A program made the translations under genes and the position numbers. This document shows, piece by piece, positions 42,142-51,216 of a stretch of DNA of 61,544 bases. The notes under the pieces were generated by a model. It saw only the letters and a list, made by a program, of their open reading frames with translations, was not told the DNA's origin and made no database searches. How positions within the stretch are numbered: position 1 is the stretch's first letter; each line of letters opens with the position of its first letter. Source of the DNA: Sphingomonadaceae bacterium (GTDB lineage: Bacteria > Pseudomonadota > Alphaproteobacteria > Sphingomonadales > Sphingomonadaceae); NCBI GenBank assembly GCA_025359445.1, contig JANYGB010000008.1, positions 1-61,544 on the forward strand, read 5' to 3'.

Positions 42142-44037
42142 GTGAAATATCTGTTATTGTTAAGTTGTTCTCTGGTTTTCGCTGCGCCTGCGTGGGCGCA
42201 GGGGCCTAAGCCCATGACGTCCGCAAGCGGGGTTATCTGCGATGAAGGCGGCAACAATTGCGGCAACGTCGATGGCGTGCGGGCTCTGCCAGATGAGGAG
42301 ATCACGGTAACCGCCACCGGGCTGTGGGAACGCCGGGTTAATAGCGGCCAATCGATCTCGGTGGTCATCGCTGGCCAATTGCAGGCCGTCCAAGGCCCCG
42401 ACCTGACCCGCGTGCTCGAACGCCTCCCCGGCGTGTCGTTCGCCCGAAGCGGCGGGCTGGGAAGCCAGACGAGCCTGTTCGTGCGCGGCGCGAATTCTGA
42501 GCAATTGCTGGTCACCATCGACGGCGTGCGGGTGGAAGATACCGCTGCGCCCTCGGGCGGGTTCGACCTTGGCACGTTGCTGTCGGGCGGGGTCACCCGC
42601 ATTGAATTGCTACGCGGATCGAACAGCCTTGCGTGGGGTTCGGACGCAATTGGCGGGGTGCTGGCGATCACCACCGACACCAGTTCGGGCGTGCGCGGTT
42701 CGGTTGAGTATGGCGCGCACGATACGCTCGACGCCAACGCCAGCCTTGGCCTGAATGGGGAGCGATATGACTTGGCCATCTCCGGCGGCTACACCCGCGG
42801 CGACGGGATTTCGGCCTTTGCCGGGGGCAGCGAGGCCGATCCGTTCCGCCAGTGGCACGTCAACGCACGCGCCTCGGCCAACCTAAGCGATGCGCTGAAA
42901 CTGGTGGCCGCCGGGCGCTATGCCGACAGCAAGATCGATTTCGATGGCTATCCCGCGCCGAGCTACAGTGTGTTCAGCGATACTCCCGAATACCAGACCA
43001 CCAAGCAGGGTTCGGGCCGGGTGGGCTTTGAATATGCTGGCACCGCCTTGAACTTGGCCGGCGGGGTCGCGCTATCCGACACGCGCCGGGCCTACTACGA
43101 TCCGACTTACGGCACCGCGCCGAACTTCAACACGGTCGGGCGCAGCGTTCATGCCAACCTGACCGGGCGGGCCGACCTGACCGAGCACTGGAGCCTCGAT
43201 TTCGGCGGCGATGCCGACTGGTCGCGGTTCTCGACCACGTTCGATCCGCGCCAGACTTCGCGCATCATCGGCGCGCACGCCTTGCTCGGTTACCACGGCG
43301 AGCGGCTCAATCTGACCGCGGGCGCGCGGATCGACGACCATGACCGGTTCGGCAGTCACACCACACTGGGCGCGAACGGCAGCTTCGATCTGGGTAACGG
43401 CTGGCGGCTGCGTGGCTCATGGGGGCAGGGGTTCAAGGCTCCAACGCTCTCGCAGCTCTATGGTTTTGGCGGCAATGCCTTGCTCAATCCCGAAACCAGC
43501 GACGCATTCGATGCGGGGATCGAATACGGCCAGCGCAACGCGGCATTTCATTTCGCCGCCACCGCCTTCCGCCGCGATAGCCGCGATCTGATCGATTACG
43601 TCTATCCGGCAGGCTATTTCAACATCAGCCGCGCCCGCGCGCAGGGGGTGGAGCTCGAAGGTTCGGTGCGGATCGACGGCAATCTAGCGGTTTCTGCTGC
43701 TTATACATACCTCGAAGCAACCGACCGCAGCACCGGCAAGGACCTTGCCCGCCGCCCGCGCAATATGGTGAGCGTCTCGGCCGACTGGACCACGCCGCTG
43801 CAGGGGCTGAAGCTGGGTGCCGATCTGCGCATGGTCAGCGACAGCTTCGACGATCGCGGGAATTTTACGCGGCTCGATGGATACGGCCTGCTGACCTTGC
43901 GTGCCAGCGTGCCGCTGGGGACGCATCTTGAGCTTTATGGCCGGGTCGAGAATGTCACTGACACGGTTTACCAGACGGTGGCTGGCTACGGCACCTATGG
44001 CCGCTCGGCCTATGGCGGGGTGCGGGTGACGTGGTAA
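42142..44037 (+). CDS. btuB: TonB-dependent vitamin B12 receptor
   Basis: The 631-residue protein has a signal peptide (CSLVFAAPAWAQ), a TonB box-like DEEITVTAT, a plug domain (VLERLPGVSFARSGGLGSQTSLFVRGANSEQLLVTIDGVRV) and a beta-barrel ending in the aromatic GGVRVTW. The GTG at 42142 is chosen for its GAGGAA site at 42129-42134; an in-frame extension upstream runs into the riboswitch. It imports cobalamin across the outer membrane and leads the btuBFCD operon. Confidence 0.94.
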   Translation: MKYLLLLSCSLVFAAPAWAQGPKPMTSASGVICDEGGNNCGNVDGVRALPDEEITVTATGLWERRVNSGQSISVVIAGQLQAVQGPDLTRVLERLPGVSFARSGGLGSQTSLFVRGANSEQLLVTIDGVRVEDTAAPSGGFDLGTLLSGGVTRIELLRGSNSLAWGSDAIGGVLAITTDTSSGVRGSVEYGAHDTLDANASLGLNGERYDLAISGGYTRGDGISAFAGGSEADPFRQWHVNARASANLSDALKLVAAGRYADSKIDFDGYPAPSYSVFSDTPEYQTTKQGSGRVGFEYAGTALNLAGGVALSDTRRAYYDPTYGTAPNFNTVGRSVHANLTGRADLTEHWSLDFGGDADWSRFSTTFDPRQTSRIIGAHALLGYHGERLNLTAGARIDDHDRFGSHTTLGANGSFDLGNGWRLRGSWGQGFKAPTLSQLYGFGGNALLNPETSDAFDAGIEYGQRNAAFHFAATAFRRDSRDLIDYVYPAGYFNISRARAQGVELEGSVRIDGNLAVSAAYTYLEATDRSTGKDLARRPRNMVSVSADWTTPLQGLKLGADLRMVSDSFDDRGNFTRLDGYGLLTLRASVPLGTHLELYGRVENVTDTVYQTVAGYGTYGRSAYGGVRVTW

Positions 44038-44948
44038 CCCGCTGGGCGCCGCTGATCGCACTGGTGCTGACGGCTTGCGCCGCAACGCCGGCGCGTGAGG
44101 CTGCGCCCACCGGCATTGTCAGCCTCAATCCCTGCACCGACGCAATCCTCGCCGAGGTCGCCGATTCGCAGCAGATCCTTGGCTTGTCGAGCTACAGCAG
44201 CGATCCGGCGGCAAGTTCGATGGACGTGGCCAAAGCGCTGCGGTTTCGCGCGGTGAGCGGGTCGGCCGAGGAAGTGGCGGCGCTGCGTCCGGCGCTCGTC
44301 ATCGGCAGCACCTTTACGGCCCCGTCAGCACGCTCGGCCTTCGCACGGATGGGGCTGCGGTTTGCCGCGTTCGGCATCGCAACCAATGTCGCAGAGAGCA
44401 AAGCGCAAGTCCGCGAAATTGCCATGCTGGCCGGACATCCCGAGCGCGGCGACTGGCTCAATGCGCAGATCGATGCCGCGCTGGCTGAGGCAACGCCGCC
44501 GCCGGGACCGCTCGTTCCCGCGATCGTCTGGCAATCGGGCGGGATGGTGCCGGGGGCGGGGACCTTGATTGCCGACTTGCTGGCGCGCACCGGCTTTATC
44601 AATGCCGCGGCGCTGCGCGGGATGCAGCAGGCCGATTTGCTCCCGCTGGAACAAATGCTCGCCGCGCCGCCGCGGGTGATTTTCACTGCGGGCAATCCGC
44701 TGGCGAACGAGGACCGTATGTTGGCGCATCCGGCGTTGCGGGCGCTGACCGGCACGCTGCGCGCCCCCTTAAATCCAGCGCTGTTGTGGTGCGGGGGCCC
44801 GAGCATTCCGCGCACCGTGGCAAGGTTGGCACAAGTGCGGCGCGAGGTCTCTCGTCGTCCCGGGCTTGACCCGGGACCGCTGGCCCCAAGGCGCGAGGCC
44901 GGATTGATGCGGCCAGCGGTCCCCGCTTTCGCGGGGACGACGAATTGA
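44031..44948 (+). CDS. btuF: periplasmic cobalamin-binding lipoprotein (BtuF-like)
   Basis: The 305-residue class III binding protein has a lipoprotein signal with lipobox LTAC and a helical-backbone fold (SLNPCTDAILAEVADSQQILGLSSYSSDPA; LRPALVIGST). The GTG start overlaps the btuB stop. The last ~31 residues (about 274-305, SRRPGLDPGP...VPAFAGTTN) are encoded by a palindromic repeat rather than by ancestral gene sequence. It delivers B12 to BtuCD. Its last base is shared with the btuC start codon. Confidence 0.9.
   Translation: MVTRWAPLIALVLTACAATPAREAAPTGIVSLNPCTDAILAEVADSQQILGLSSYSSDPAASSMDVAKALRFRAVSGSAEEVAALRPALVIGSTFTAPSARSAFARMGLRFAAFGIATNVAESKAQVREIAMLAGHPERGDWLNAQIDAALAEATPPPGPLVPAIVWQSGGMVPGAGTLIADLLARTGFINAAALRGMQQADLLPLEQMLAAPPRVIFTAGNPLANEDRMLAHPALRALTGTLRAPLNPALLWCGGPSIPRTVARLAQVRREVSRRPGLDPGPLAPRREAGLMRPAVPAFAGTTN
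44852..44943. repeat. palindromic repeat forming the 3' end of btuF
   Basis: Arms TCGTCGTCCC...GGGACCGCTGGCC (left from 44852, right ending 44943) are inverted copies; each arm is itself a small palindrome (CCCGGGCTTGACCCGGG and CCCCGCGAAAGCGGGG). The whole element is read in the btuF frame. Confidence 0.9.
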
Positions 44949-45907
44949 TGACCCGGCCCATTGCCTTTCTCATGCTCGCGCTAGCCATTGCATTCCCGCT
45001 GACCCTCCTCGCCGGACGGGTGTGGATCGATCCGTTCGCCAGCCCGGTGCCCAACGCTTTCATTATCCTGACCGAACTGCGCCTGCCGCGCGCAGTGCTG
45101 GCCTTGATACTGGGCGCAGGTCTTGGTGCAGCTGGCGCGGCGATGCAGGGCTATCTGCGCAATCCGCTGGCCGATCCGGGGCTGTTCGGGATTGCTCCCG
45201 GTGCAGCCTTAGGCGCGGTGCTGAGCTTCTGGACCGGGCTTGCCGGCACCACATGGTTGCTGCCGCTGTTCGCCTTGCTCGGGGCGGGGACCGCGATGGC
45301 CTTGCTCAGCCTGATTGCGGGGCGCAGCGGATCGGCGCTGCTGTTTACGCTCGCAGGGATGATGATCGCCAGTCTGGCGGGGGCGATGATGAGCCTGGCG
45401 ATCAGCCTCTCGCCCACGCCGTTCGCCATGTCGGAGATCGTCATCTGGCTGATGGGCGCGCTGAGCGACCGCAGCTGGAATGACGTGGTGATCGCCGCGC
45501 CGCTGACGCTCGCCGGGATCGCGGTGCTGCTGCGCGCTGGGCCGTCGCTGGATGCAATGACTTTGGGCGAACAGGCGGCGCGCTCGCTCGGAGTTGATCC
45601 GCGCGCGCTGCAATGGCTGATGATCGGCGGGATCGGGCTAACCGTGGGGGCGAGTGTCGCGGCGGCGGGGATCATCGGCTTTGTCGGGCTGATCGTACCG
45701 CATTTGCTGCGCCGGTTCACTGATGCGCGGCCGTCGCAGCTGATCGTGCCGAGTGCGCTGGCGGGGGCGTTGCTGGTGCTGATCGCGGATGCGTTGTGCC
45801 GGGTGCTTCCCTTGCAAAGCGAACTGCGGCTGGGGATTGCCTTGTCGCTGCTTGGTGCACCGTTCTTCCTCGCGCTGCTGCTGCAGCTGCGGCGGGAGCT
45901 GGTGTGA
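44948..45907 (+). CDS. btuC: cobalamin ABC transporter permease (FecCD family)
   Basis: The 319-residue protein shows FecCD/BtuC features: many membrane helices, GAGLGAAGAAMQGYLRNPLADPGLFGI near the N-terminus, and the cytoplasmic coupling-loop region LGVDPRALQW and PHLLRRFTDAR near the C-terminus. The ATG at 44948 overlaps the btuF stop; the btuD start overlaps its stop at 45907. It forms the membrane channel of the importer. Confidence 0.93.
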   Translation: MTRPIAFLMLALAIAFPLTLLAGRVWIDPFASPVPNAFIILTELRLPRAVLALILGAGLGAAGAAMQGYLRNPLADPGLFGIAPGAALGAVLSFWTGLAGTTWLLPLFALLGAGTAMALLSLIAGRSGSALLFTLAGMMIASLAGAMMSLAISLSPTPFAMSEIVIWLMGALSDRSWNDVVIAAPLTLAGIAVLLRAGPSLDAMTLGEQAARSLGVDPRALQWLMIGGIGLTVGASVAAAGIIGFVGLIVPHLLRRFTDARPSQLIVPSALAGALLVLIADALCRVLPLQSELRLGIALSLLGAPFFLALLLQLRRELV

Positions 45908-46653
45908 TGCTGCGGGCCGAACACCTGAGCCTGACGGGGCGGCTGGACGATGTCAGCGCCGCGCTCCAGCCCGGCGAGATTACTGCGATTGTCGGTCCCA
46001 ACGGCGCGGGCAAGTCGTCGCTGCTGGCGTGTCTGGCGGGATTGCTCGAACCCGATTCCGGGTCAGTGATGCTGGACGATGCTGCGCTCGCCAGCCTGGC
46101 CCCGCAAACCCGCGCGCAGGCCATCGGCTACCTCCCGCAGTCGCCCGAAGTGGCGTGGGATGTCTCGGTCGAGACACTGGTCGCGCTGGGCCGCTCGCCA
46201 TGGCGTGACCGCGATGTGGCGGCGATCGATGCCGCGCTAACGACCATGGAACTGACAGATCTGCGGCTCCGCCCCGTGTCGCGCCTCTCTGGCGGAGAAC
46301 GCGCGCGGGCGTTGATGGCGCGGGTGCTGGCGGGACAGCCGCGCTGGGTCCTCGCCGACGAACCACTCGCCAACCTCGATCTGACGCACCAGCAGACGCT
46401 GCTCGGCGTGTTGCGGGCTCAGGCGCAGGCGGGGATCGGGGTGGTCATGGTGATGCACGGCCTCGCCGAGGCGATGAACCACGCCGACCGGGTACTGGTG
46501 CTGTTCGAAGGCCACTTGATCGCCGATGGCCTGCCCGAAACGGTGCTCAACCAAGCGACGATCCGCCGCGCCTGGGGGATCGACCCGCGCTGGCTGGGCG
46601 AACCCGGCCAGCGCGCGCTGATCCTCCCCGGCACGGGGAGGGGAACCACCTGA
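45907..46653 (+). CDS. btuD: cobalamin ABC transporter ATPase
   Basis: The 248-residue ATPase has Walker A GPNGAGKSS, Q-loop LPQSPEVAWD, signature RLSGGERAR, Walker B WVLADEPLANLD and switch His in MVMHGLAEA. The start at 45907 ignores an upstream in-frame stretch inside btuC. The last ~10 codons (from about 46623) and the stop lie in the following palindromic repeat. It energises BtuC-mediated uptake. Confidence 0.94.
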   Translation: MLRAEHLSLTGRLDDVSAALQPGEITAIVGPNGAGKSSLLACLAGLLEPDSGSVMLDDAALASLAPQTRAQAIGYLPQSPEVAWDVSVETLVALGRSPWRDRDVAAIDAALTTMELTDLRLRPVSRLSGGERARALMARVLAGQPRWVLADEPLANLDLTHQQTLLGVLRAQAQAGIGVVMVMHGLAEAMNHADRVLVLFEGHLIADGLPETVLNQATIRRAWGIDPRWLGEPGQRALILPGTGRGTT

Positions 46654-46761
46654 AAGGTGGTGGAGGGGTACAGGCCGGTGGTCCTGACCCCTCGAAGTCA
46701 GGACCACTCGCCTGTTCCCCTCCACCATGCTGCGCATGGTCCCCCTCCCCCAAGGGGGAGG
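46623..46761. repeat. composite palindromic repeat (two inverted units plus central hairpin)
   Basis: The left unit (from 46623, CCTCCCC...GGGGAGGGGAACCAC...GGTGGTGGAGGGG) and the right unit (to 46761) are inverted homologous copies of a ~50-bp unit also found alone at 61008. Between them GTGGTCCTGAC and GTCAGGACCAC form a perfect 11-bp stem (46678-46707 region). It separates convergent btuD and the M3 peptidase gene and likely terminates both. The layout is like a bacterial interspersed mosaic element. Confidence 0.9.
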
Positions 46762-46768
46762 ATTTTGA

Positions 46769-48946
46769 TCACTTCAGCCCGCGCGCCTTGAGCATCGGTT
46801 CGATGCTGGGATCGCGGCCGCTGAAGTTGCGGTACATCACCGCGTAGTCCTGGCTGTGACCGCGCGACAAGATCGTGTCGCGGTAACGCTGGCCGTTGGC
46901 ACGGGTCAGCCCGCCGTGTTCGCTGAACCAGGCGAAGGCATCGTGATCGAGCATCTCGGTCCAGGTGTAGGCGTAATATCCCGCCGCATAGCCATTGGCC
47001 CAGATGTGGCGGAAGTAAGTCGAGCGATAACGGCTGGGCACGTCGGTCACATCGAGGCCGTCGGCGGCCAGTTCCTTCATCGACTTGGCTTCGAACGCAC
47101 CCACATCCTGCGGTCCGGAACCGGCTGGCAGCGCGTGCCATTTCAAATCGAGCAGCGCTGCCGTGACGACTTCACCCAGCGCATAGCCCTGGTTGAACTT
47201 GCTCGCCTTTTCGATCTTGGCGACCAGCGCGGCGGGCATCGGCGCGCCGGTCTTGTAATGCTTGGCGAAGTTGGCCAGCACCTTGGGATCGGTCATCCAG
47301 TTCTCGTTGAACTGGCTGGGGAATTCCACGAAATCGCGCGCGGTATTGGTCCCCGCGATCGAGGGGTAGCGCTGGTTCGAAAACATCCCGTGCAGCGCGT
47401 GGCCAAATTCGTGGAACATCGTGTTGGCATCGTCCCAGCTGATCAGCGCGGGCTGGCCGGCAGCTGGCTTGGTGAAGTTTTCGACGTTGAACACCACCGG
47501 CTTGTTGCCCATCAAGCCTGACTGATCGACGAAGCTCGACATCCACGCCCCGCCCGACTTGTTGTCGCGCTTCCACGGATCGAAGTAGAACAGCGCAAGC
47601 TCGCTGCCGTCGGCGTCATAGACCTGATAGACGGTGACATCTTCCTGATAGACCGGGATGTCGGTGCGCTTTTTAAAGGTTAGCCCGTAAAGCTGGTTGG
47701 CGGCGTAAAACACCCCGTTTTCCAGCACGTTGTGGATTTCGAGGTAGGGTTTAACCTCGCTCTCATCCATGTTGTAGCGCTGCTTCTTGAGCTTGCCGGC
47801 ATAGAAATCCCAGTCCGCCGGGGTGACCGCGAACTTTCCGCCCTGCGCCTTGATCAACTTGTTCAGATCGGCGGCATCGCGGCGCTGAGCGTCACCAATT
47901 GCGGGGAGCATCTGGCTGATCAGCCCGATCGCATTGGCCGGGGTTTTGGCCATCTGGTCATAAAGCGTGAAGCTGGCATAGTCGGGGAAGCCGAGCAGCT
48001 TGGCCTTCTGCGCACGCAGCTGCGCAATGCGCTGGACCAGCGCGCGGGTATCGTTGGCGTCGCCGCGTTCGGATCGGTTCCAGCTGTGCTCGTACAGCGC
48101 CTGCCGGGTGGCGCGGTCGGTCAGCTCGGCGAGCATCGGCTGCTGCGTGGTGTTTTGCAGCGCGAGCACATAGTTGCCCTTGGGCAAGCCGCGATCCGCT
48201 GCATTCTTGGCCGCAGCAGCGACGTCCGCATCGCTCAGCCCGGCGAGCTTGGCCTTGTCGGTGACCACCAGCGCGCCGTCCTTGGTGCCCTTGGTGAGCC
48301 GCTGCGAGAAGTCGGTCGAAAGCGTCGACAGTTCGCCGTTGATCGCGGTCAGCGCGGTCTTGTCGGCATCGTTCAGGTTCGCCCCGTTGTGGACCATCGC
48401 GTTGTACTGCAGGGTCAGCACCTGCAGCTGGTCGGGATCGAGGATCAGGCTGGCGCGGTTATCATAAAGCGTCTTGACCCGCCCGAACAGCTTGGGATCG
48501 AGCGTGATCGCATCGCGCAGTGCCGCCAGCTTGGGCGCGGTGGCGGTATCGACTGCGTCAAGTGTGTCATTGGTGTTGGCCCCGGTCAGCGCACTAAACA
48601 CAGAATAAGCCCGGCCGAGCATCTGGCCCGAGCGTTCCATCGCGACGATGGTGTTCTCGAAGGTCGGTGCATCCGGGTTGTTCGCGATTGCCGCCACTTC
48701 GGCAAGCTGGATCGCAATGCCCTGCTCGATTGCCGGTTGGTAGTCGCTGTCCTTGATCCTGGTGAAATCAGGCGCGTGGAACGGCAGGGTCGATTCCTGC
48801 GCGAACACGCCAGTGCCTTGCGGAATTTCCGGTGCGTAGGCCACCGGGGTCGCGGTCGCGATGGGGCCAGCTGCGGTCTGGCTGTTGGCGGCGGCGCAGC
48901 CGGCCAGCGCCAGCACGGCGAGCGAAACGAGAGGAAGCTTGCGCAT
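46769..48946 (-). CDS. M3 family metallopeptidase (peptidyl-dipeptidase Dcp-like)
   Basis: The 725-residue protein has a lipoprotein-like signal (LALAGC at residue 17) and the M3 zinc motif HEFGH in DANTMFHEFGHALHG, with the third ligand region FVEFPSQFNENW. Length fits oligopeptidase A/Dcp. The predicted export suggests a periplasmic lipoprotein peptidase, unlike cytosolic OpdA. It lies downstream of an M13 peptidase gene, with a strong hairpin in the gap. Confidence 0.93.
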   Translation of the reverse strand: MRKLPLVSLAVLALAGCAAANSQTAAGPIATATPVAYAPEIPQGTGVFAQESTLPFHAPDFTRIKDSDYQPAIEQGIAIQLAEVAAIANNPDAPTFENTIVAMERSGQMLGRAYSVFSALTGANTNDTLDAVDTATAPKLAALRDAITLDPKLFGRVKTLYDNRASLILDPDQLQVLTLQYNAMVHNGANLNDADKTALTAINGELSTLSTDFSQRLTKGTKDGALVVTDKAKLAGLSDADVAAAAKNAADRGLPKGNYVLALQNTTQQPMLAELTDRATRQALYEHSWNRSERGDANDTRALVQRIAQLRAQKAKLLGFPDYASFTLYDQMAKTPANAIGLISQMLPAIGDAQRRDAADLNKLIKAQGGKFAVTPADWDFYAGKLKKQRYNMDESEVKPYLEIHNVLENGVFYAANQLYGLTFKKRTDIPVYQEDVTVYQVYDADGSELALFYFDPWKRDNKSGGAWMSSFVDQSGLMGNKPVVFNVENFTKPAAGQPALISWDDANTMFHEFGHALHGMFSNQRYPSIAGTNTARDFVEFPSQFNENWMTDPKVLANFAKHYKTGAPMPAALVAKIEKASKFNQGYALGEVVTAALLDLKWHALPAGSGPQDVGAFEAKSMKELAADGLDVTDVPSRYRSTYFRHIWANGYAAGYYAYTWTEMLDHDAFAWFSEHGGLTRANGQRYRDTILSRGHSQDYAVMYRNFSGRDPSIEPMLKARGLK

Positions 48947-48969
48947 GAGAGGTATCCTTGAATGAACTT

Positions 48970-48993
48970 GGGGGCAGCGTTGCCGCTGCCCCC
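48970..48993 (-). terminator. strong hairpin between the M13 and M3 peptidase genes
   Basis: GGGGGCAGCG (48970-48979) pairs perfectly with CGCTGCCCCC (48984-48993) around a TTGC loop. It lies 24 bp before the M3 gene start in the direction of transcription. No T run follows, so it may be an attenuator, RNase barrier or Rho-aided terminator rather than an intrinsic terminator. Confidence 0.5.
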
Positions 48994-49031
48994 ATGAGTA
49001 TTGGCTGAATGGGTTAGCGCACGGCGCGCAC

Positions 49032-51071
49032 TTACCAGATCTTCGCGCGCTTGTCGGGCGCGATGTACAGCTTGTCGTTCGGGGTCACGCCCCAGGCGTC
49101 ATACCAGGCCTGGACGTTACGCAACGGACCGTACGAGCGGAACTGGCCCGGGCTGTGCGGATCGGTCGCGACCTGGTTGCGCAGGGCATCCTCGCGCGCC
49201 TTGGAACGCCACACTTGCGCATAGGCGAGGAAAAACCGCTGATCGCCAGTCAATCCGTCGATCACCGGGGCAGCCTTGCCGCCGAGCGACACGTGGTAGG
49301 CATCGAGCGCAACCTGCACCCCGGCAAAGTCGGCGATGTTTTCACCCATCGTCAGGCTGGGGTTGATGAACGCGCCGGGGGCGACTTCGTACTTGGCGTA
49401 TTGATCGCCGAAGATCTTGGCCTGCTCGTCAAAGCGCTTGCCATCCGCAGCGGTCCACCAATCGCGCACCGCGCCGGTAGCATCGATCTTGCGGCCCTGA
49501 TCGTCGAAGCCGTGGCTGATCTCGTGGCCGATTACCGCGCCGATTGCGCCATAGTTGACCGCATCATCGGCGTTGGGATCAAAGAACGGCGCCTGGAGGA
49601 TGCCCGCCGGGAACACGATCTTGTTTTCCAGCCCGCCGTTGTAGGCGTTCACCGTCTGCGGGTTCATCCCCCACAACTTGCGATCGACCGCCTTGCCCAG
49701 GAAGCTCATCTGGTAGGCGTTGTTGAACACGCCCGTGCGCTGGACGTTGCCGTACAGGTCGCCCGGCAGCACACCCAGCTTTGAATAGTCGCGCCATTTG
49801 TCAGGATAGCCGACCATCACGTCCATGCGGCTGAGCTTTTCAACCGCAGCGGCCTTGGTGCTTTCGCCCATCCAGTCGTTGGCCTTGATCCGCCCGGCCA
49901 TTGCGGTCTTGAGGTTGGCGACCAGCACTTCCATCTTGGTCTTGGACGAAGCAGGGAAGTAATCTGCCACGTACGTCTGCCCGACCAGTTCGCCCAGCGA
50001 ACCGCCCACCAGATCAACCGCACGCTTCCACCGCGGGCGGTTCTCCGACACGCCTGACAGGGTCTTGGTGTAATCGAAGCGGCTGTCGACCATTGCCTTG
50101 TTAAGGTATGGCGCGGCCTGATCGGCAACGTGGAATGCCTGCCACAGCTTGAGCGTGGTCAGCGGGGTCTTCGCGTAGAGCTGCGCGATATCCCTGACTG
50201 CGGTATTTTCGCCGACAATCAGCCGCTTCTGCGCGGGCACAGCGGACCCGGCAAAGAACTGCGCCCAATCAATCCCGGGCGCATAAACCATCAGCTGGGC
50301 CGTGCTCATCGGGTTGTTGGTCTTTTCGATCTCGCGGCGATCGGCGATCTTCCAGCTCTTGTCGGCGATCTGCGTTTCAAAGCCGATGATCGCGTCCGCG
50401 ACGCCGGCCGGGTTGGCATATCCGAGCATGCCCATGGTGCGGGTGATGTAGGCGCGGTAGGCATCGCGCTGCTTCTTGAAGCTGTCGGCGAAATAGTATT
50501 CACGCTCGGGCAGCCCCAGGCCGCCTTGGCCAAGATACAGCACGTTAAGGTTCGGGTTGGCGGTGTCGGCATCGACCCCCATGTCGACCACGCTGGCGCC
50601 GAAGCGGCCGTTGGTGGTGCCCATGTATCGCGCGAACTGCGCCTTGGTCTTGATCGCATTGACCGCCACCAGATCATGCTTGAGCGGGGTGAGCCCGACT
50701 GCTTCAAGCTTCTTCTCGTCCATGAAGCTGGAATAGAAGCTGGCGACCTTGGTGCCCGGCTTGGCCTTGGTGATCAGCGCCTTGAGCTGGTCCTGGGTGT
50801 GCTCGCGCAGATCGTAGAAGGTGCCGGTCGCGGCGCGGTCCGAAGGGATGACCATCGCATCATACCACTTGCCCGCGGTGAACCGGAAAAAGTCGTCGCC
50901 CGGCTTGACCGAAGCATCGCCGCCCGACAGATCGACGCCCCAGGCGCCGATGGCAGGCTTGCCCGTAGCGGCCATCGTGGCAGCGGCACCTTGCGCGATC
51001 AGCGCGCTGGTGGCGAACGGCGCAGCCAGGACCGCGAGCGCGGCGCTGGCAATCAGATAACGTGATTTCAT
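49032..51071 (-). CDS. M13 family (neprilysin-like) metallopeptidase
   Basis: The 679-residue protein has a Sec signal (AALAVLAAPFATSALIAQ) without lipobox. Zinc motif HEISH is in VIGHEISHGFDDQGR; the third-ligand block is ENIADFAGVQVALDAY; the domain ends with the family's tail YIAPDKRAKIW. It hydrolyses peptides in the periplasm. The start at 51071 skips a longer in-frame extension. It lies upstream of the M3 gene on the same strand. Confidence 0.94.
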   Translation of the reverse strand: MKSRYLIASAALAVLAAPFATSALIAQGAAATMAATGKPAIGAWGVDLSGGDASVKPGDDFFRFTAGKWYDAMVIPSDRAATGTFYDLREHTQDQLKALITKAKPGTKVASFYSSFMDEKKLEAVGLTPLKHDLVAVNAIKTKAQFARYMGTTNGRFGASVVDMGVDADTANPNLNVLYLGQGGLGLPEREYYFADSFKKQRDAYRAYITRTMGMLGYANPAGVADAIIGFETQIADKSWKIADRREIEKTNNPMSTAQLMVYAPGIDWAQFFAGSAVPAQKRLIVGENTAVRDIAQLYAKTPLTTLKLWQAFHVADQAAPYLNKAMVDSRFDYTKTLSGVSENRPRWKRAVDLVGGSLGELVGQTYVADYFPASSKTKMEVLVANLKTAMAGRIKANDWMGESTKAAAVEKLSRMDVMVGYPDKWRDYSKLGVLPGDLYGNVQRTGVFNNAYQMSFLGKAVDRKLWGMNPQTVNAYNGGLENKIVFPAGILQAPFFDPNADDAVNYGAIGAVIGHEISHGFDDQGRKIDATGAVRDWWTAADGKRFDEQAKIFGDQYAKYEVAPGAFINPSLTMGENIADFAGVQVALDAYHVSLGGKAAPVIDGLTGDQRFFLAYAQVWRSKAREDALRNQVATDPHSPGQFRSYGPLRNVQAWYDAWGVTPNDKLYIAPDKRAKIW

Positions 51072-51216
51072 GTTCGAAAACTCCCATTGAATAACGGCGT
51101 CATCGCGACAAAAACCGCGCGCGCAACGCTGATGCATGCCTTGCGCGCGCCGGGGTGGGAGTCAATGTCGTCTGCCGATGGGGGTTGGTGGTTGGTGGAT
51201 GGGGTTCGAATTCCTC

